NCBI GenBank assembly: GCA_045565285.1
Contig: JBJLFR010000021.1
Location: forward strand, 1 to 64,000
DNA from: CACIIZ01 sp045565285
GTDB taxonomy: Bacteria; Pseudomonadota; Alphaproteobacteria; Rhodobacterales; Rhodobacteraceae
Direction of reading: 5' to 3'
DNA length: 64,000 nucleotides
Part shown: positions 55,162 to 64,000 of the stretch, piece after piece
How positions within the stretch are numbered: position 1 is the stretch's first letter
How the letters are laid out: each line of letters starts with the position of its first letter
Position numbers and translations under genes: made by a program
The notes under the pieces: generated by a model
The model's database searches: none
Seen by the model: the letters and a program-made list of their open reading frames with translations, nothing else
Told to the model about the DNA's origin: nothing

Positions 55162-57009
55162 ATGTCGCAACAGTTACTCCTTTCTATTAAGGATGCAATG
55201 GTCATCTATAAAGAAACCCCAATTTTTGAGAATTTAGACTTAAACATACATCAGGGATTAAGAACTGCATTAATTGGAAAAAATGGTGCGGGTAAATCAA
55301 CGATAATGAAAATCATTTCTGGAGCTAAGTCATTGGATGACGGAGAGCAATGGGTTGAACCAGGTGTATCTATTGGTTATTTAGGGCAGGAGATTAATTT
55401 TGATGAAGAAATAACTGTATTTGATTTTATCTTTGATAATATTTTAGGTGAGGAGAGAGATTTATATAGATATAAGGTTGATATTATTGCAGAATCTTTG
55501 AATTTGAATGTTTGTTCAAAAATGAAAATGCTTTCTGGTGGACAAATAAGAAGGACAGGTTTAGCAAGAGCTTTAGTAGAGGAGCCCGAAATATTATTAT
55601 TGGATGAACCTACTAACCATTTAGATCTTGATGCTATCAGTTGGTTGGAAAACTATCTAAATAATTATAGAGGCTCTTTAATTTGTATTTCACATGATAA
55701 AAGATTTCTTGAAAATATTTCTAACCAAATATTTTGGATTGACCGAGGAAAGTTAAGAGTTTGTTCGCGTGGATTTAATTTTTTTGATGAATGGTCATCT
55801 ATGCTTTTAGAACAAGAAGCAAGAGAACTAGCAAGAAGAAAACAAATACTAGCTCAAGAAGTCGAATGGGCCTCTAGAGGAGTAAAAGCCCGTGTTAAAA
55901 GAAATATTAGAAGACTTAATAAAGTTAAGGAAATGCGAGATAAGCTCAAAAAGGACGAAAGTTCTTTTAGGTATACAACGAAAAAAATTCATATTGATCC
56001 AATAAATGATTTTGATAGTCATTCGAAAATTATTGCTGAATTTTATAATGTTTATAAAGAATTTTATAGTGATGGAGTTAAGCTTAAAATTCTTAATGGT
56101 TTTAATTTGCGTATTAAAAAGGGAGATCGAATTGGAATCATTGGTAAAAATGGTTCTGGTAAAACAACCTTCTTAAAACTTTTATTAAAAGAACTGAAAG
56201 CTGATATTGGAAGTATAAAAATTAAAAAAGATTTTGAATGTTCTTATTTTGATCAAAATAGAAGTGACTTAAATGATAACTATAGTCTAAAGGATATATT
56301 AGCTCCAAATGGAGGTGATTATGTTAATGTTAGAGGCAAGATGCGTCATATCTATGGTTATCTTAAAGATTTTATGTTTGAATCAAACGTTATCTTAGAT
56401 AAAGTTTCTACTTTATCAGGAGGACAAAAAAATCGACTTAAGCTTGCTAAAATACTAGCTAATCCTAAATCATGTCTTATTTTGGATGAACCAACAAATG
56501 ACCTTGATATGGAAACATTGGATATGTTGGAAGAAATTCTTATAAATTATGAAGGAACTTTATTATTAGTTTCTCATGATAGAGACTTTCTTGATCAAAC
56601 AGTTACTAAAATTCTTTCTTTTGAAGGAAATGGAGATATTCAACTACATATAGGTGGATATTCAGATTATACCGCCTATTATCAAAAGTTAAAAAAGAAA
56701 AACTTAGGTTCTAATCATACCCCAATTCAAAAGTTATCATCTAATAAAAAACAAGAAACAAATTATGACAAAAAAGTTGATAAGAAACTTTCTTTCAAAT
56801 TAGAATTTGAATTAAAAAATCTTCCCCCAAAAATTAATGAAAAAGAAAAAGAAATTAAAAATCTTTCTTTGATTCTTTCCGATCCTGATTTTTATTTAAA
56901 CGATCCTGATAGTTTTCTCTTAACTTCTAAAAATCTTGATAATGCAAGATCTGAATTAGAGAAGTATGAGTTGAGATGGCTAGAATTAGAGGAATTAAAG
57001 TCAGGTTGA
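55162..57009 (+). CDS. uup: ABC-F family ATPase (Uup-like)
   Basis: Two ABC domains in one 615-residue chain without membrane segments. Walker A motifs are GKNGAGKST and GKNGSGKTT, the signature motifs are LSGGQIRRTGLA and LSGGQKNRLKLA, and Walker B regions are LLLDEPTNHLDLD and LILDEPTNDLDME. A charged linker and C-terminal coiled coil (KEKEIKNLSLIL onward) fit the Uup subgroup. ABC-F proteins act on ribosomes or, for Uup, on branched DNA. Confidence 0.9.
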   Translation: MSQQLLLSIKDAMVIYKETPIFENLDLNIHQGLRTALIGKNGAGKSTIMKIISGAKSLDDGEQWVEPGVSIGYLGQEINFDEEITVFDFIFDNILGEERDLYRYKVDIIAESLNLNVCSKMKMLSGGQIRRTGLARALVEEPEILLLDEPTNHLDLDAISWLENYLNNYRGSLICISHDKRFLENISNQIFWIDRGKLRVCSRGFNFFDEWSSMLLEQEARELARRKQILAQEVEWASRGVKARVKRNIRRLNKVKEMRDKLKKDESSFRYTTKKIHIDPINDFDSHSKIIAEFYNVYKEFYSDGVKLKILNGFNLRIKKGDRIGIIGKNGSGKTTFLKLLLKELKADIGSIKIKKDFECSYFDQNRSDLNDNYSLKDILAPNGGDYVNVRGKMRHIYGYLKDFMFESNVILDKVSTLSGGQKNRLKLAKILANPKSCLILDEPTNDLDMETLDMLEEILINYEGTLLLVSHDRDFLDQTVTKILSFEGNGDIQLHIGGYSDYTAYYQKLKKKNLGSNHTPIQKLSSNKKQETNYDKKVDKKLSFKLEFELKNLPPKINEKEKEIKNLSLILSDPDFYLNDPDSFLLTSKNLDNARSELEKYELRWLELEELKSG

Positions 57010-57057
57010 TAATCTTTTATTAATTTTTTTTTTAAGACTATATTCTTCTATTTTTTG

Positions 57058-58320
57058 CTAGTACGCTTTCACTAATTCTTTCCACTGCGTTGTATATCGT
57101 TGAGACCTTTTATTACACCGCATTCTCCAATTTCTTTTTACACCTTGGGAGGCATAGAATATACTTTCGTTCCCAGTACTTTGGTTGATCGCATCGATTA
57201 CACTTGATAAGTACTCTTTTTTTTGAGTAGGTGCTTTTTCAAATAAATGGTTTTGTAGGTAATCAGAAGGAGTAAGATCTAGAAGCATTATACCACATTT
57301 TTGATATTTGAACCCTTGTCGATAAATTTCTCGCAGTAATAATTTTGCTGTTTTAATAATTAGACTTGTATCTGAGGAGGGGTGGGAGAATTCTTTTGTT
57401 GTTGAATTTCGGTATTGGGGATCATTGATCCTATATTTATTAGTTTTAACAAAAACGTAAATTCCTTGAGCTTTACTATTTTGTTTTCTTAACTTTTGGC
57501 AAGCACGAAAAGCATAATTAGCTAAAGCTTCTTCTACTTCTTCTAATTTAGTTACTAATCTTCCAAATGATTTTGAGGATAAAATATTTTTCTTAGGTGC
57601 TACTTGCTCTAAGCTAATACAAGAAATACCACGAAGTTCATATACAATTCTTTCTCCTATTACGCTTAAATGGTTACGTACAAAGCTAGGGTCAGTTTCT
57701 CTCAATTGTAACGCATTTTTAATCCCAATATTATTTAGTTTTTTACTCCAGCCACTTGATATTCCCCAAATATTTTCTACTGGTAATTTTGCTAGAATTT
57801 TAGTTTGGATATCAATATCAGTTAGATCAAATACATTTTGGCTGCTAGATTTTTTTGCAATTTTATTTGCAACTTTGGCTAATGTTTTTGTTGTTGCTAT
57901 TCCGTGTGATGTTGGAATTCCTGTCCATTTAAGGATTTTTAATCTCATATCTAAAGCAAAAGCGTAGGGATCCTTCCTACATAACTCATCTAATCTTAAA
58001 AAAGCTTCATCAATTGAATACACTTCCATTTCTGGTACGAACATAGAAAGACTGCTCATTACTCTTCTAGAGATATCACCATATAATTGATAGTTTGACG
58101 AAAATACTGATACCTTGTTTTTTTTAATTAAATATTCGTTTTGATGATAAGGTGCACCCATAGCTATTCCTAGTTTTTTTGCCTCATTTGAGCGTGCAAT
58201 AATACAACCATCATTATTAGACAGAACAACTATTGGTTTATTGGATAAGCTAGGCTTAAAGATTCTTTCACATGAGGCATAAAAATTATTGCAGTCAACT
58301 AATGAAAAAATTGTGGACAT
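57058..58320 (-). CDS. umuC: DNA polymerase V catalytic subunit UmuC
   Basis: Y-family translesion polymerase, 420 residues. FSLVDCNNFYASCERIF holds the first metal-ligand Asp, NDGCIIARSNEAK the nucleotide contacts, and YSIDEAFLRLD the catalytic acidic pair. The little-finger and C-terminal UmuC-specific regions (YKYQKCGIMLLDL) are present. It follows umuD by 10 bases. Confidence 0.93.
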   Translation of the reverse strand: MSTIFSLVDCNNFYASCERIFKPSLSNKPIVVLSNNDGCIIARSNEAKKLGIAMGAPYHQNEYLIKKNKVSVFSSNYQLYGDISRRVMSSLSMFVPEMEVYSIDEAFLRLDELCRKDPYAFALDMRLKILKWTGIPTSHGIATTKTLAKVANKIAKKSSSQNVFDLTDIDIQTKILAKLPVENIWGISSGWSKKLNNIGIKNALQLRETDPSFVRNHLSVIGERIVYELRGISCISLEQVAPKKNILSSKSFGRLVTKLEEVEEALANYAFRACQKLRKQNSKAQGIYVFVKTNKYRINDPQYRNSTTKEFSHPSSDTSLIIKTAKLLLREIYRQGFKYQKCGIMLLDLTPSDYLQNHLFEKAPTQKKEYLSSVIDAINQSTGNESIFYASQGVKRNWRMRCNKRSQRYTTQWKELVKAY

Positions 58321-58330
58321 TAATTAACTT

Positions 58331-58846
58331 TCAAACCTTATGAACTACACTAGTAACCACACCCCAGATGATTAGATCACTGATTTCATTTACTTTTATT
58401 GGTTTATATTGGTCATTTTCTGCTTTTAAGTATAACCCCTTAGATGTTTGAGACAACCGTTTTACCGTTAGTTGACCATCTATTGCTGCAATTACAACTT
58501 TACCTGGTTTTGCTTCCAAACTTCTATCAACAACTAATATATCTCCAGAGTGAATTCCTGCTCCTACCATAGAATCTCCAGCTGCTCGAACGAAAAAAGT
58601 TGCTGTTGGATGTTTAATTAGGTGTTTGTTTAAATCAAGTTGTTCTTCAATATAGTCATCTGCGGGAGATGGAAATCCTGCTTGTACTGTTGAAGCATAT
58701 AGTGGTAGCTTATAGCTTTTAACAGATATGTATTCTATTACCTCGGCAATCATACTTTCAGGTATTCTAATGGGTTTTGTTGATTCTCTATATTTCCCTT
58801 GCCCTTTGGGTCTTCCTGCTCCTTTTCTTGCACCACCACTTCCCAA
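58331..58846 (-). CDS. umuD: UmuD self-cleaving accessory protein
   Basis: S24-family peptidase, 171 residues. RecA-stimulated cleavage would occur at Ala56-Gly57 in STVQAGFPSP. The catalytic pair is Ser92 (GDSMVGAG) and Lys129 (LTVKRL). The first 50 residues, with the basic GRPKGQGKYRES and TKPIRIP segments, are longer than in E. coli UmuD, as in several UmuD relatives. Forms the umuDC operon. Confidence 0.92.
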   Translation of the reverse strand: MGSGGARKGAGRPKGQGKYRESTKPIRIPESMIAEVIEYISVKSYKLPLYASTVQAGFPSPADDYIEEQLDLNKHLIKHPTATFFVRAAGDSMVGAGIHSGDILVVDRSLEAKPGKVVIAAIDGQLTVKRLSQTSKGLYLKAENDQYKPIKVNEISDLIIWGVVTSVVHKV

Positions 58847-58873
58847 TATTAATTCCCCTTATTGATCCCTTAA

Positions 58874-58891
58874 GAATAATGTACATTATTC
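58874..58891. promoter_or_regulatory. 18-bp perfect palindrome upstream of umuDC
   Basis: GAATAATGTACATTATTC is a perfect 18-base palindrome lying 28 bases upstream of the umuD start. Its position fits an SOS-type or autoregulatory operator. It is not the alphaproteobacterial LexA box (GTTC-N7-GTTC) nor the E. coli box (CTGT-N8-ACAG), so the binding protein is unknown. Confidence 0.5.
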
Positions 58892-59031
58892 AAAAAAACA
58901 AGAGAAATCTGAATTTTTTAAGAGTTTCAGAATATAATATGATATAAAAAATTGTTTAACATATTGATAAACAAGTATGAATCGAATTATAGTGATTACT
59001 AATTTCAACTAATGTGATACTGGAGAAAAAG

Positions 59032-60366
59032 TTGAAAAAAAAAGAAAACATAATCAAAAAAATAGTAAAATTTACTAAATCACAAGACCTAGATGTTATA
59101 CCAAAAAAGACAAAAAAAATTTTGAATTTATTAATATTGGACTGGCTAGCAGTAGCATTGGCAGGTCAAAAAGAACCAGTATCAAAAATTGTAAGGCAAT
59201 TGGAAAAAAATAATGGAGGGAAAAAAGAATCATTTGTAATAGGATTATTAAATCGTTTACCCAGTAAATCAGCAACATTCATAAATGCAGTGACTGGTCA
59301 TGCATTAGATTATGATGATACACATTTTGAATCTTTAGGCCATACATCTACAGTAGTAATTTCTTCAGCATTAGCTGTATCAGATAGGAATAAAAGTGAT
59401 GTAAAAGTATTTAAAGAGGGTGTTTTGGTTGGAATAGAAACTGCAATCAGAATAGGTATTTGGTTAGGCAGAAAACATTACCATCAAGGATTCCATGTAA
59501 CAGCAACGGCCGGTATTTTTGGATCAGCTGTTGCTGCTGCACATATTTTAGGATTATCAAAAAGGAAAACAATTAATGCGATTGGAATTGCTTCATCGAG
59601 TTCAAGTGGAATAAAGGCTCAATTTGGGTCTATGGCAAAACCAATACAAGTAGGTTTTGCTGCAAGTAGAGGAGTAGAATCTGCCTTTTTGGCACAAAAA
59701 GGAATTAAACCAGATTCTAAGATTCTCGACAAAGCAGATGGGTATGGTGCAACTTATTCAGCTGAATTTAAAAAAAGTGCTTTTTTAAATTTAGGAAAAA
59801 AATATTTTATTAATGATGTTAAGTTTAAATTTCATGCCTGTTGTCATGGGACACATTCTTCAATAGAGGCTTTGATTTACTTGAGAGATAATTATCAATT
59901 AAAAGAAAGTATAATTGATATGATACAAATATTTATAAATCCTCAATATTTAAAGATTTGTAATATAGAAAAACCAAAAAGTGGGCTTGAAATTAAATTT
60001 AGCTACAAAATGATTGCAGCATTAATAATAAATAAATTTAATACTACTAGACTTGATACATTCTCAGATAGGAACTGCAACAGGAAAAAACTTTTATCAT
60101 TTTGTAAAAAAGTAAAAATCATAGCAAATAATAAAATTTTAGAGACTCAATCAAAAGTTATTATAACACTTGTTAATGGTAAAACTCTAAAAAAGAAATA
60201 TGATATTTTAGATAAAGTAAGTTTTGAAACTCTAGAGAATAAGTTATTTTTAAAGGCTAAAAGTCTACTAGGTGAACAAATTTCCTCTAAATTATGGTGT
60301 GATAAATTATTTGAGAATTCATTACCTAGTAATTGGATAGAAAATAATTTAAAATATTTTAGCTAA
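59032..60366 (+). CDS. MmgE/PrpD family protein
   Basis: Protein of about 444 residues in the MmgE/PrpD (2-methylcitrate dehydratase-like) family. LILDWLAVALAGQ, GHALDYDDTHFESLGHTSTVV, GRKHYHQGFHVTATAGIFGSA and FKFHACCHGTHSSIEAL are characteristic. The open frame starts with GTG at 59014, but a GGAG site lies 6 bases before TTG at 59032, which I choose. Substrate is uncertain, since many family members act on itaconate-like or other catabolic acids. Followed by a PhyH gene. Confidence 0.88.
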   Translation: MKKKENIIKKIVKFTKSQDLDVIPKKTKKILNLLILDWLAVALAGQKEPVSKIVRQLEKNNGGKKESFVIGLLNRLPSKSATFINAVTGHALDYDDTHFESLGHTSTVVISSALAVSDRNKSDVKVFKEGVLVGIETAIRIGIWLGRKHYHQGFHVTATAGIFGSAVAAAHILGLSKRKTINAIGIASSSSSGIKAQFGSMAKPIQVGFAASRGVESAFLAQKGIKPDSKILDKADGYGATYSAEFKKSAFLNLGKKYFINDVKFKFHACCHGTHSSIEALIYLRDNYQLKESIIDMIQIFINPQYLKICNIEKPKSGLEIKFSYKMIAALIINKFNTTRLDTFSDRNCNRKKLLSFCKKVKIIANNKILETQSKVIITLVNGKTLKKKYDILDKVSFETLENKLFLKAKSLLGEQISSKLWCDKLFENSLPSNWIENNLKYFS

Positions 60367-60383
60367 CTTTGTGCTAATTTTTT

Positions 60384-61316
60384 ATGATAAAAGGATTCAT
60401 TTTGATAAAATCCAAAAATGTCCGTTCTATTAATAGTCAATTAATTCCAAATCATTTAGTTAAAGAATTAAATGTTAGCAAAATTTCTGATGATTTGAAA
60501 AAAAATTTATTAAAAGATGGTTATTTATTCATTCGAAATGTTTATAAAAAAGATGATATTAAAAATGCTAAGAATAGAATTTTGAAACACTTATATGAGG
60601 TAGGTGAAGTAAAAAAACCCTATTCTGATGGCATTTTTTCGGGTGTATCTAAGCGTAAGGAACTTTATCCTAATATAGTAGAATTAGGAAAATTTTGGCG
60701 AAAAATTAGTGAATCAAATCAACTGCGAAAAGTAATAAATGGAAAAGAAATTATAAATGTGTTCGAAAATATCTTTAAAGAAAAGGTTAATCATTTTTCT
60801 TTCGCTTGGTTGAGAGCAGTTATAAAAGGAAAAGCTAGCCCTTTACATATAGATCATCCTTACATGAATAGAGGAACAGATAAACTGTTAACTTGTTGGA
60901 CACCATTAAGTAGTATTAAAAAAAACGAAGGTACTTTGTTTGTTTTGAAAAATTCACATAAGTGGATTGATATTAAAAAAAAATTTTTAAACCATGATAT
61001 TGATCTTAATCCTAGTATACCTGGCCATATTACTGAAAATACTCTGGATTTGGTATCTAGAAAAAAATCATACTTTTTGACTAGTGATTTTGAACCAGGA
61101 GATTGTTTGATTTTTGGTATGTTTATGATTCATGGTTCTTTTGATAACAATACTTCTATTGGAAAAATTAGATTATCATGCGATACTCGTTTTCAACCAT
61201 ATTCTGAACCAATGGATCATAGATTTTCTGGAATAAATCCTAGTGCTCACAAAGGTTTGGGGTATTCTTGTTTATCTTCTTCTGCTCCTTTAACTGAAAA
61301 TGTAATAAATAAATAA
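60384..61316 (+). CDS. Phytanoyl-CoA dioxygenase (PhyH) family protein
   Basis: Fe(II)/2-oxoglutarate oxygenase of 310 residues. The iron ligands are HIDHPYM (H-x-D) and the distal histidine in GMFMIHGSFDN, with Arg in KIRLSCDTRFQP for 2-oxoglutarate. A hydroxylation of a small acid or lipid is likely. It follows the MmgE/PrpD gene by 17 bases, suggesting a two-gene catabolic unit. Confidence 0.87.
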   Translation: MIKGFILIKSKNVRSINSQLIPNHLVKELNVSKISDDLKKNLLKDGYLFIRNVYKKDDIKNAKNRILKHLYEVGEVKKPYSDGIFSGVSKRKELYPNIVELGKFWRKISESNQLRKVINGKEIINVFENIFKEKVNHFSFAWLRAVIKGKASPLHIDHPYMNRGTDKLLTCWTPLSSIKKNEGTLFVLKNSHKWIDIKKKFLNHDIDLNPSIPGHITENTLDLVSRKKSYFLTSDFEPGDCLIFGMFMIHGSFDNNTSIGKIRLSCDTRFQPYSEPMDHRFSGINPSAHKGLGYSCLSSSAPLTENVINK

Positions 61317-61372
61317 ATAAATTACTAATATTCTTTAAATTCAGTCGTTATATCTATTAGCAAGTTGGAGGA

Positions 61373-61400
61373 AAAGCTTTCTTTATAGAAAGCTTTTTTT
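61373..61400 (+). terminator. Rho-independent terminator after phyH
   Basis: Stem AAAGCTTTC (61373-61381) with GAAAGCTTT (61388-61396), loop TTTATA, followed by a T7 run that ends at 61400. It lies about 55 bases after the phyH stop and is a convincing intrinsic terminator. Confidence 0.85.
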
Positions 61401-61555
61401 ATTTCTACTATTTTTTTTTATATAGACTAATATTGTTTATATAAAACGGAATATGTTTCCACTATTTAATGCATTGGCATATTTATTGCTTACTATTTAA
61501 TGAGAAGAAGATGAGGGTTTCACATCATCATACCTTACATCTATTCTCCCATCTT

Positions 61556-61590
61556 AGCCAGTAATGCTATAGTGTTACTGGCTTATTATT
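61556..61590 (+). terminator. Stem-loop, possible terminator
   Basis: AGCCAGTAA (61556-61564) pairs perfectly with TTACTGGCT (61575-61583) across a 10-base loop, followed by TATTATTTTAT. The T run is broken, so termination is likely but not certain. It could also serve the convergent kdsD transcript poorly. Confidence 0.5.
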
Positions 61591-61603
61591 TTATCATTAA
61601 ATT

Positions 61604-62566
61604 TTAAACTACTCCTGCCTTAAGTAAGTCTTGTATATGTGTTATACCGACTGGTTCATTTTTATTATTTGTAATTACAAGTACACCAATTTTATGATCA
61701 TTCATTATCTTAATTGCTTCAGCAACAAATATATCTTCTTTTACTGTAACTGGATTTTTCGTAGCTATTTCGCCAGCTTTTTTATCAAATAATTGGTTTA
61801 TATGCCTTCTTAAATCTCCATCAGATATTACGCCCTTAACTTTGTTTTCTTTTACTACTACTGCATATCCAAAACCTTTAGATGTCATCTTTAACAAGGC
61901 TTCTTGCATAGACATTTCTGGATCAACTACAGGTATTTTATTTCTACCATGCATTAAATCCTTAACTTTCATCATCTGTGCACCTAAATTTCCGCCAGGA
62001 TGAAATACCTTAAATTGATTAACATCAAAATTTCTTTTATGCATCAAACTTACTGCAATTGCATCGCCAAGAGCTAGCATCATGGTTGTAGACGTGGTAG
62101 GAGCCATACCAATTGGACAAACTTCTGGTTGAGGTGGAAGATTAAGAGGAAAATTAGAAGATTGCATTAATGTGCTATCTAAATTTGATGAAATCACAGC
62201 GAAAGGAATAGAGAACCTTTTAAGATGATTTAATATATCTTTTAATTCAATTGTTTCTCCTGAATTTGAAATCAAAATACATATATCACCTTCTACTATC
62301 ATTCCTAGGTCTCCATGACTTGCTTCTGCGGCATGAATAAAATAGGAAGGAGTACCTGTACTAGCTAAAGTTGCAGAAATTTTTTTTGCAATATGACCTG
62401 ATTTACCAATTCCTGAAATTACTAATCTACCTGGAGAATCGTATACTGAATTAATAAATGCCTCGAAACAACTTGGTAAATTATTTGATAAAGCTTTAAG
62501 GGCTTCAGATTCAACCTTAAGTACTTTTTTCGCTATATCTGTTATTTTTTTTTTTGTGAATTTCAT
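61604..62566 (-). CDS. kdsD: Arabinose-5-phosphate isomerase
   Basis: KdsD/KpsF, 320 residues, converting ribulose-5-phosphate to arabinose-5-phosphate for Kdo synthesis. The N-terminal SIS domain shows VISGIGKSGHIAKKISATLASTGTPSYF, ASHGDLGMI and ISNSGETIEL. Two CBS domains follow (VKDLMHGRNKIPVV, ATKNPVTVKEDIFV). It indicates lipopolysaccharide with Kdo. Confidence 0.94.
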   Translation of the reverse strand: MKFTKKKITDIAKKVLKVESEALKALSNNLPSCFEAFINSVYDSPGRLVISGIGKSGHIAKKISATLASTGTPSYFIHAAEASHGDLGMIVEGDICILISNSGETIELKDILNHLKRFSIPFAVISSNLDSTLMQSSNFPLNLPPQPEVCPIGMAPTTSTTMMLALGDAIAVSLMHKRNFDVNQFKVFHPGGNLGAQMMKVKDLMHGRNKIPVVDPEMSMQEALLKMTSKGFGYAVVVKENKVKGVISDGDLRRHINQLFDKKAGEIATKNPVTVKEDIFVAEAIKIMNDHKIGVLVITNNKNEPVGITHIQDLLKAGVV

Positions 62567-62598
62567 TTCAAAACGTTAATTTCTTATAAAAAATAAAA

Positions 62599-62808
62599 TT
62601 AATATTCTCTATTATTCTTAGTTAAAAAAGCTAATAATTCTTCTGATAAAGGATTATTACACTCAAGTGATAGGATATATGCTTGTGTAGCGAAAAAACA
62701 AGCAGTATCTAAATCCTTAATTTTTTTTGATTTTTCTGCAAATATTTGAACTAGATTATTATATTTTTTTCTCTTAAAATAATATTTAATTTTTTGATTT
62801 TTCTTCAT
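62599..62808 (-). CDS. Small hypothetical protein
   Basis: A 69-residue, lysine-rich helical protein between the Rieske gene (10 bases upstream) and kdsD (32 bases downstream) on the same strand. It contains CFFATQAYILSLECNNPLSEELLAFL-like helices. No family recognised, but the tight packing supports it as a gene. Confidence 0.55.
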   Translation of the reverse strand: MKKNQKIKYYFKRKKYNNLVQIFAEKSKKIKDLDTACFFATQAYILSLECNNPLSEELLAFLTKNNREY

Positions 62809-62818
62809 TCACGTTATT

Positions 62819-63949
62819 TCATTTATTTAACAAATTTGAAGCAACCCATTTATGAAAACAATGAGTAGCTCCATCCATAATAGGAGAAAACTTTCCACCA
62901 TCAAAATGAAGACCATTTCTACCTTTTTGCATACCCTCAACTACTGAAATATCTTCCTTAAATACTTTTTGCCATTGGTTTTTATTCTTTTTTCTAAGGT
63001 AAGTATCTGTATTTCCCATTGAATAATATATATTAATTTTTTCTAAAGTTTTTCTAGGTCCCTTTGGAATTAAAATTATTGAATAGGTATGATCTTTGTG
63101 AACTCCTAACAAGACATTAGGATAAATAGCTAAATATTCTGCCGAATTTTTCCATTTGGTTGATATATTTTTAAAATTTGGGAATTTAATGTTATTAGGA
63201 CCTTTTATCTGCCTATATAAAATAGTACCTTGTCCAGAGTAAAAACCAGGATTTTCAATATTATAATGATCTTGTAATCTGGAGTATGAATTTAGGTCGG
63301 GGTGAACCCAAGGCAAGTGATAACTTTCACAATAGTTCTCAACTGCTAATTTCCAGTTACATTTTATTTTCAATTCAAATCTACTATCTTTTCCCCCATG
63401 AAACTGTTTTTGATTAAAATCAGACCATCGGTTCATTACATCTGACATTTGGGTTTCAAAATTTGGAGCATTTCCATTAACATTTATCCAAATTATATTT
63501 TGCCATATATAGCTTTTAATTTCTAATAGACCTAATTTATCTTTATTAATACCCTTATGTATATTGTTCCCAGGACCACCAACATGTGGTGTGCTTATTA
63601 AATTTCCATTTTTAGAATAACACCAACTATGGTATGGGCATCTTATAGCACCTTCAATTTTTTTTGCTTTTTTTATTAATATCATTCCCCGATGTCTACA
63701 AACATTTAAAAATACTTTTATTTCTTTTTTTTCGGTTCTCAAAAGTAAAAGTGGAATACCAACAAAAGTTACAGGTATTGCATCTCCTGGATCTGGAATA
63801 TCGTCTGATACTGCAACCCCAGCCCATTTATCAAAAATTAAAACTTTTTTTTCAATTTGATATTGTATATTATCAATATAATTTCTATTTGGTAATCCAT
63901 TTGATTGATCAATTTTTTTTAGAACTGATTTTAATTCTTGATTAATCAT
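62819..63949 (-). CDS. Rieske non-heme iron oxygenase alpha subunit
   Basis: Aromatic-ring-hydroxylating or demethylating oxygenase, 376 residues. Rieske 2Fe-2S ligands are NVCRHRGM (C-x-H) and IRCPYHSWCY (C-x2-H). The mononuclear iron site is in AVENYCESYHLPWVHPDL (H-x4-H). The group includes carnitine/betaine and similar monooxygenases. Whether it demethylates an amine or hydroxylates a ring cannot be decided. It is complete, with about 50 bases to the window edge. Confidence 0.9.
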   Translation of the reverse strand: MINQELKSVLKKIDQSNGLPNRNYIDNIQYQIEKKVLIFDKWAGVAVSDDIPDPGDAIPVTFVGIPLLLLRTEKKEIKVFLNVCRHRGMILIKKAKKIEGAIRCPYHSWCYSKNGNLISTPHVGGPGNNIHKGINKDKLGLLEIKSYIWQNIIWINVNGNAPNFETQMSDVMNRWSDFNQKQFHGGKDSRFELKIKCNWKLAVENYCESYHLPWVHPDLNSYSRLQDHYNIENPGFYSGQGTILYRQIKGPNNIKFPNFKNISTKWKNSAEYLAIYPNVLLGVHKDHTYSIILIPKGPRKTLEKINIYYSMGNTDTYLRKKNKNQWQKVFKEDISVVEGMQKGRNGLHFDGGKFSPIMDGATHCFHKWVASNLLNK

Positions 63950-64000
63950 GGTTAGATCAATAGATAAATTTAATTTAAATCATATAAAATTATAGTATAT

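Larger units (their letters stand above)
61317..61603. other. Intergenic region with two hairpins
   Basis: This 287-bp gap between convergent phyH and kdsD has a terminator at 61373-61400 and a second stem-loop at 61556-61583. Between them is ACTATTTAATG twice, near 61457 and 61490. A small RNA is conceivable but not established. Confidence 0.4.

Noticed and set aside
58860..58980. Canonical LexA box before umuDC
   Set aside because: Neither GTTC-N7-GTTC nor CTGT-N8-ACAG was found; only the unassigned palindrome is present.

Overview
The window is a compact, strongly A+T-rich bacterial chromosome segment. Intergenic gaps are short, overlapping starts and stops are frequent, and several genes appear to start with TTG. 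The gene content points to an uncultured, probably marine alphaproteobacterium. Pointers are the red-type RuBisCO with CbbX, a class II DAHP synthase, a cold-shock protein with two domains, an OlsB/OlsA ornithine-lipid pair, a pdxH/fabI divergent pair and NAD-dependent formate dehydrogenase of the Fds type. This placement is inference from gene families; no phylogeny was run.

Layout. 0-9 kb: DUF3137-like protein and LemA, two metallo-beta-lactamase-fold proteins (one frameshifted), an IclR regulator divergent from a methanethiol oxidase/SELENBP1 gene, a CoA-binding protein, a thioesterase and a PEBP pseudogene. 9-16 kb: cyclic-nucleotide-binding protein, MltB-type transglycosylase, PdxA, HtpG, a GST, a small exported protein and a divergent protein resembling ribosome recycling factor. 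16-23 kb: a complete Calvin-cycle cluster, cbbR divergent from fbp-prk-fba-cbbL-cbbS-cbbX. 23-30 kb: MlaA, CysS, CimA, a DNA glycosylase, an esterase, an HNH nuclease, DsbB and a DedA/YqaA-type membrane protein, ending at tRNA-Leu(CAA).

30.4-36.3 kb is a decayed integrative element inserted at the 3' end of tRNA-Leu. A 17-bp copy of the tRNA end recurs at 36294-36310. Inside lie an integrase N-terminal relic, a separate integrase C-terminal relic, a secreted nuclease, a small ABM-like protein, and broken hydrolase and MORN-repeat genes. It also holds two 106-bp copies of a tRNA-Thr(TGT) 3' half, which are traces of an older or nested insertion. From 36.8 kb comes formate dehydrogenase: an apparently fused fdsG-fdsB reading frame broken about five times at homopolymers, followed by an intact fdsA and a convergent GlxA-type regulator.

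42-64 kb: a tight operon aroG(class II)-serB-gmk-gamma carbonic anhydrase-olsB-olsA, facing eno-mazG. Then come gpt-fabI divergent from pdxH, a double cold-shock protein, tRNA-Pro(TGG), a FAD amine-oxidase-like protein convergent with a photolyase-like protein of unusual domain order, an ABC-F ATPase, umuDC, MmgE/PrpD, a PhyH dioxygenase, KdsD/KpsF and a Rieske oxygenase.

How it may fit together (inference): methanethiol oxidase would release formaldehyde, sulfide and peroxide. Formate dehydrogenase would turn formate into CO2 and NADH, and the Calvin cycle, perhaps helped by the carbonic anhydrase, would re-fix CO2. That describes a C1/organosulfur-oxidising organism with autotrophic capacity. 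Many of the gene breaks sit in homopolymer runs and cluster at 33.4-37.7 kb, so consensus error must be separated from real decay before calling those genes dead.
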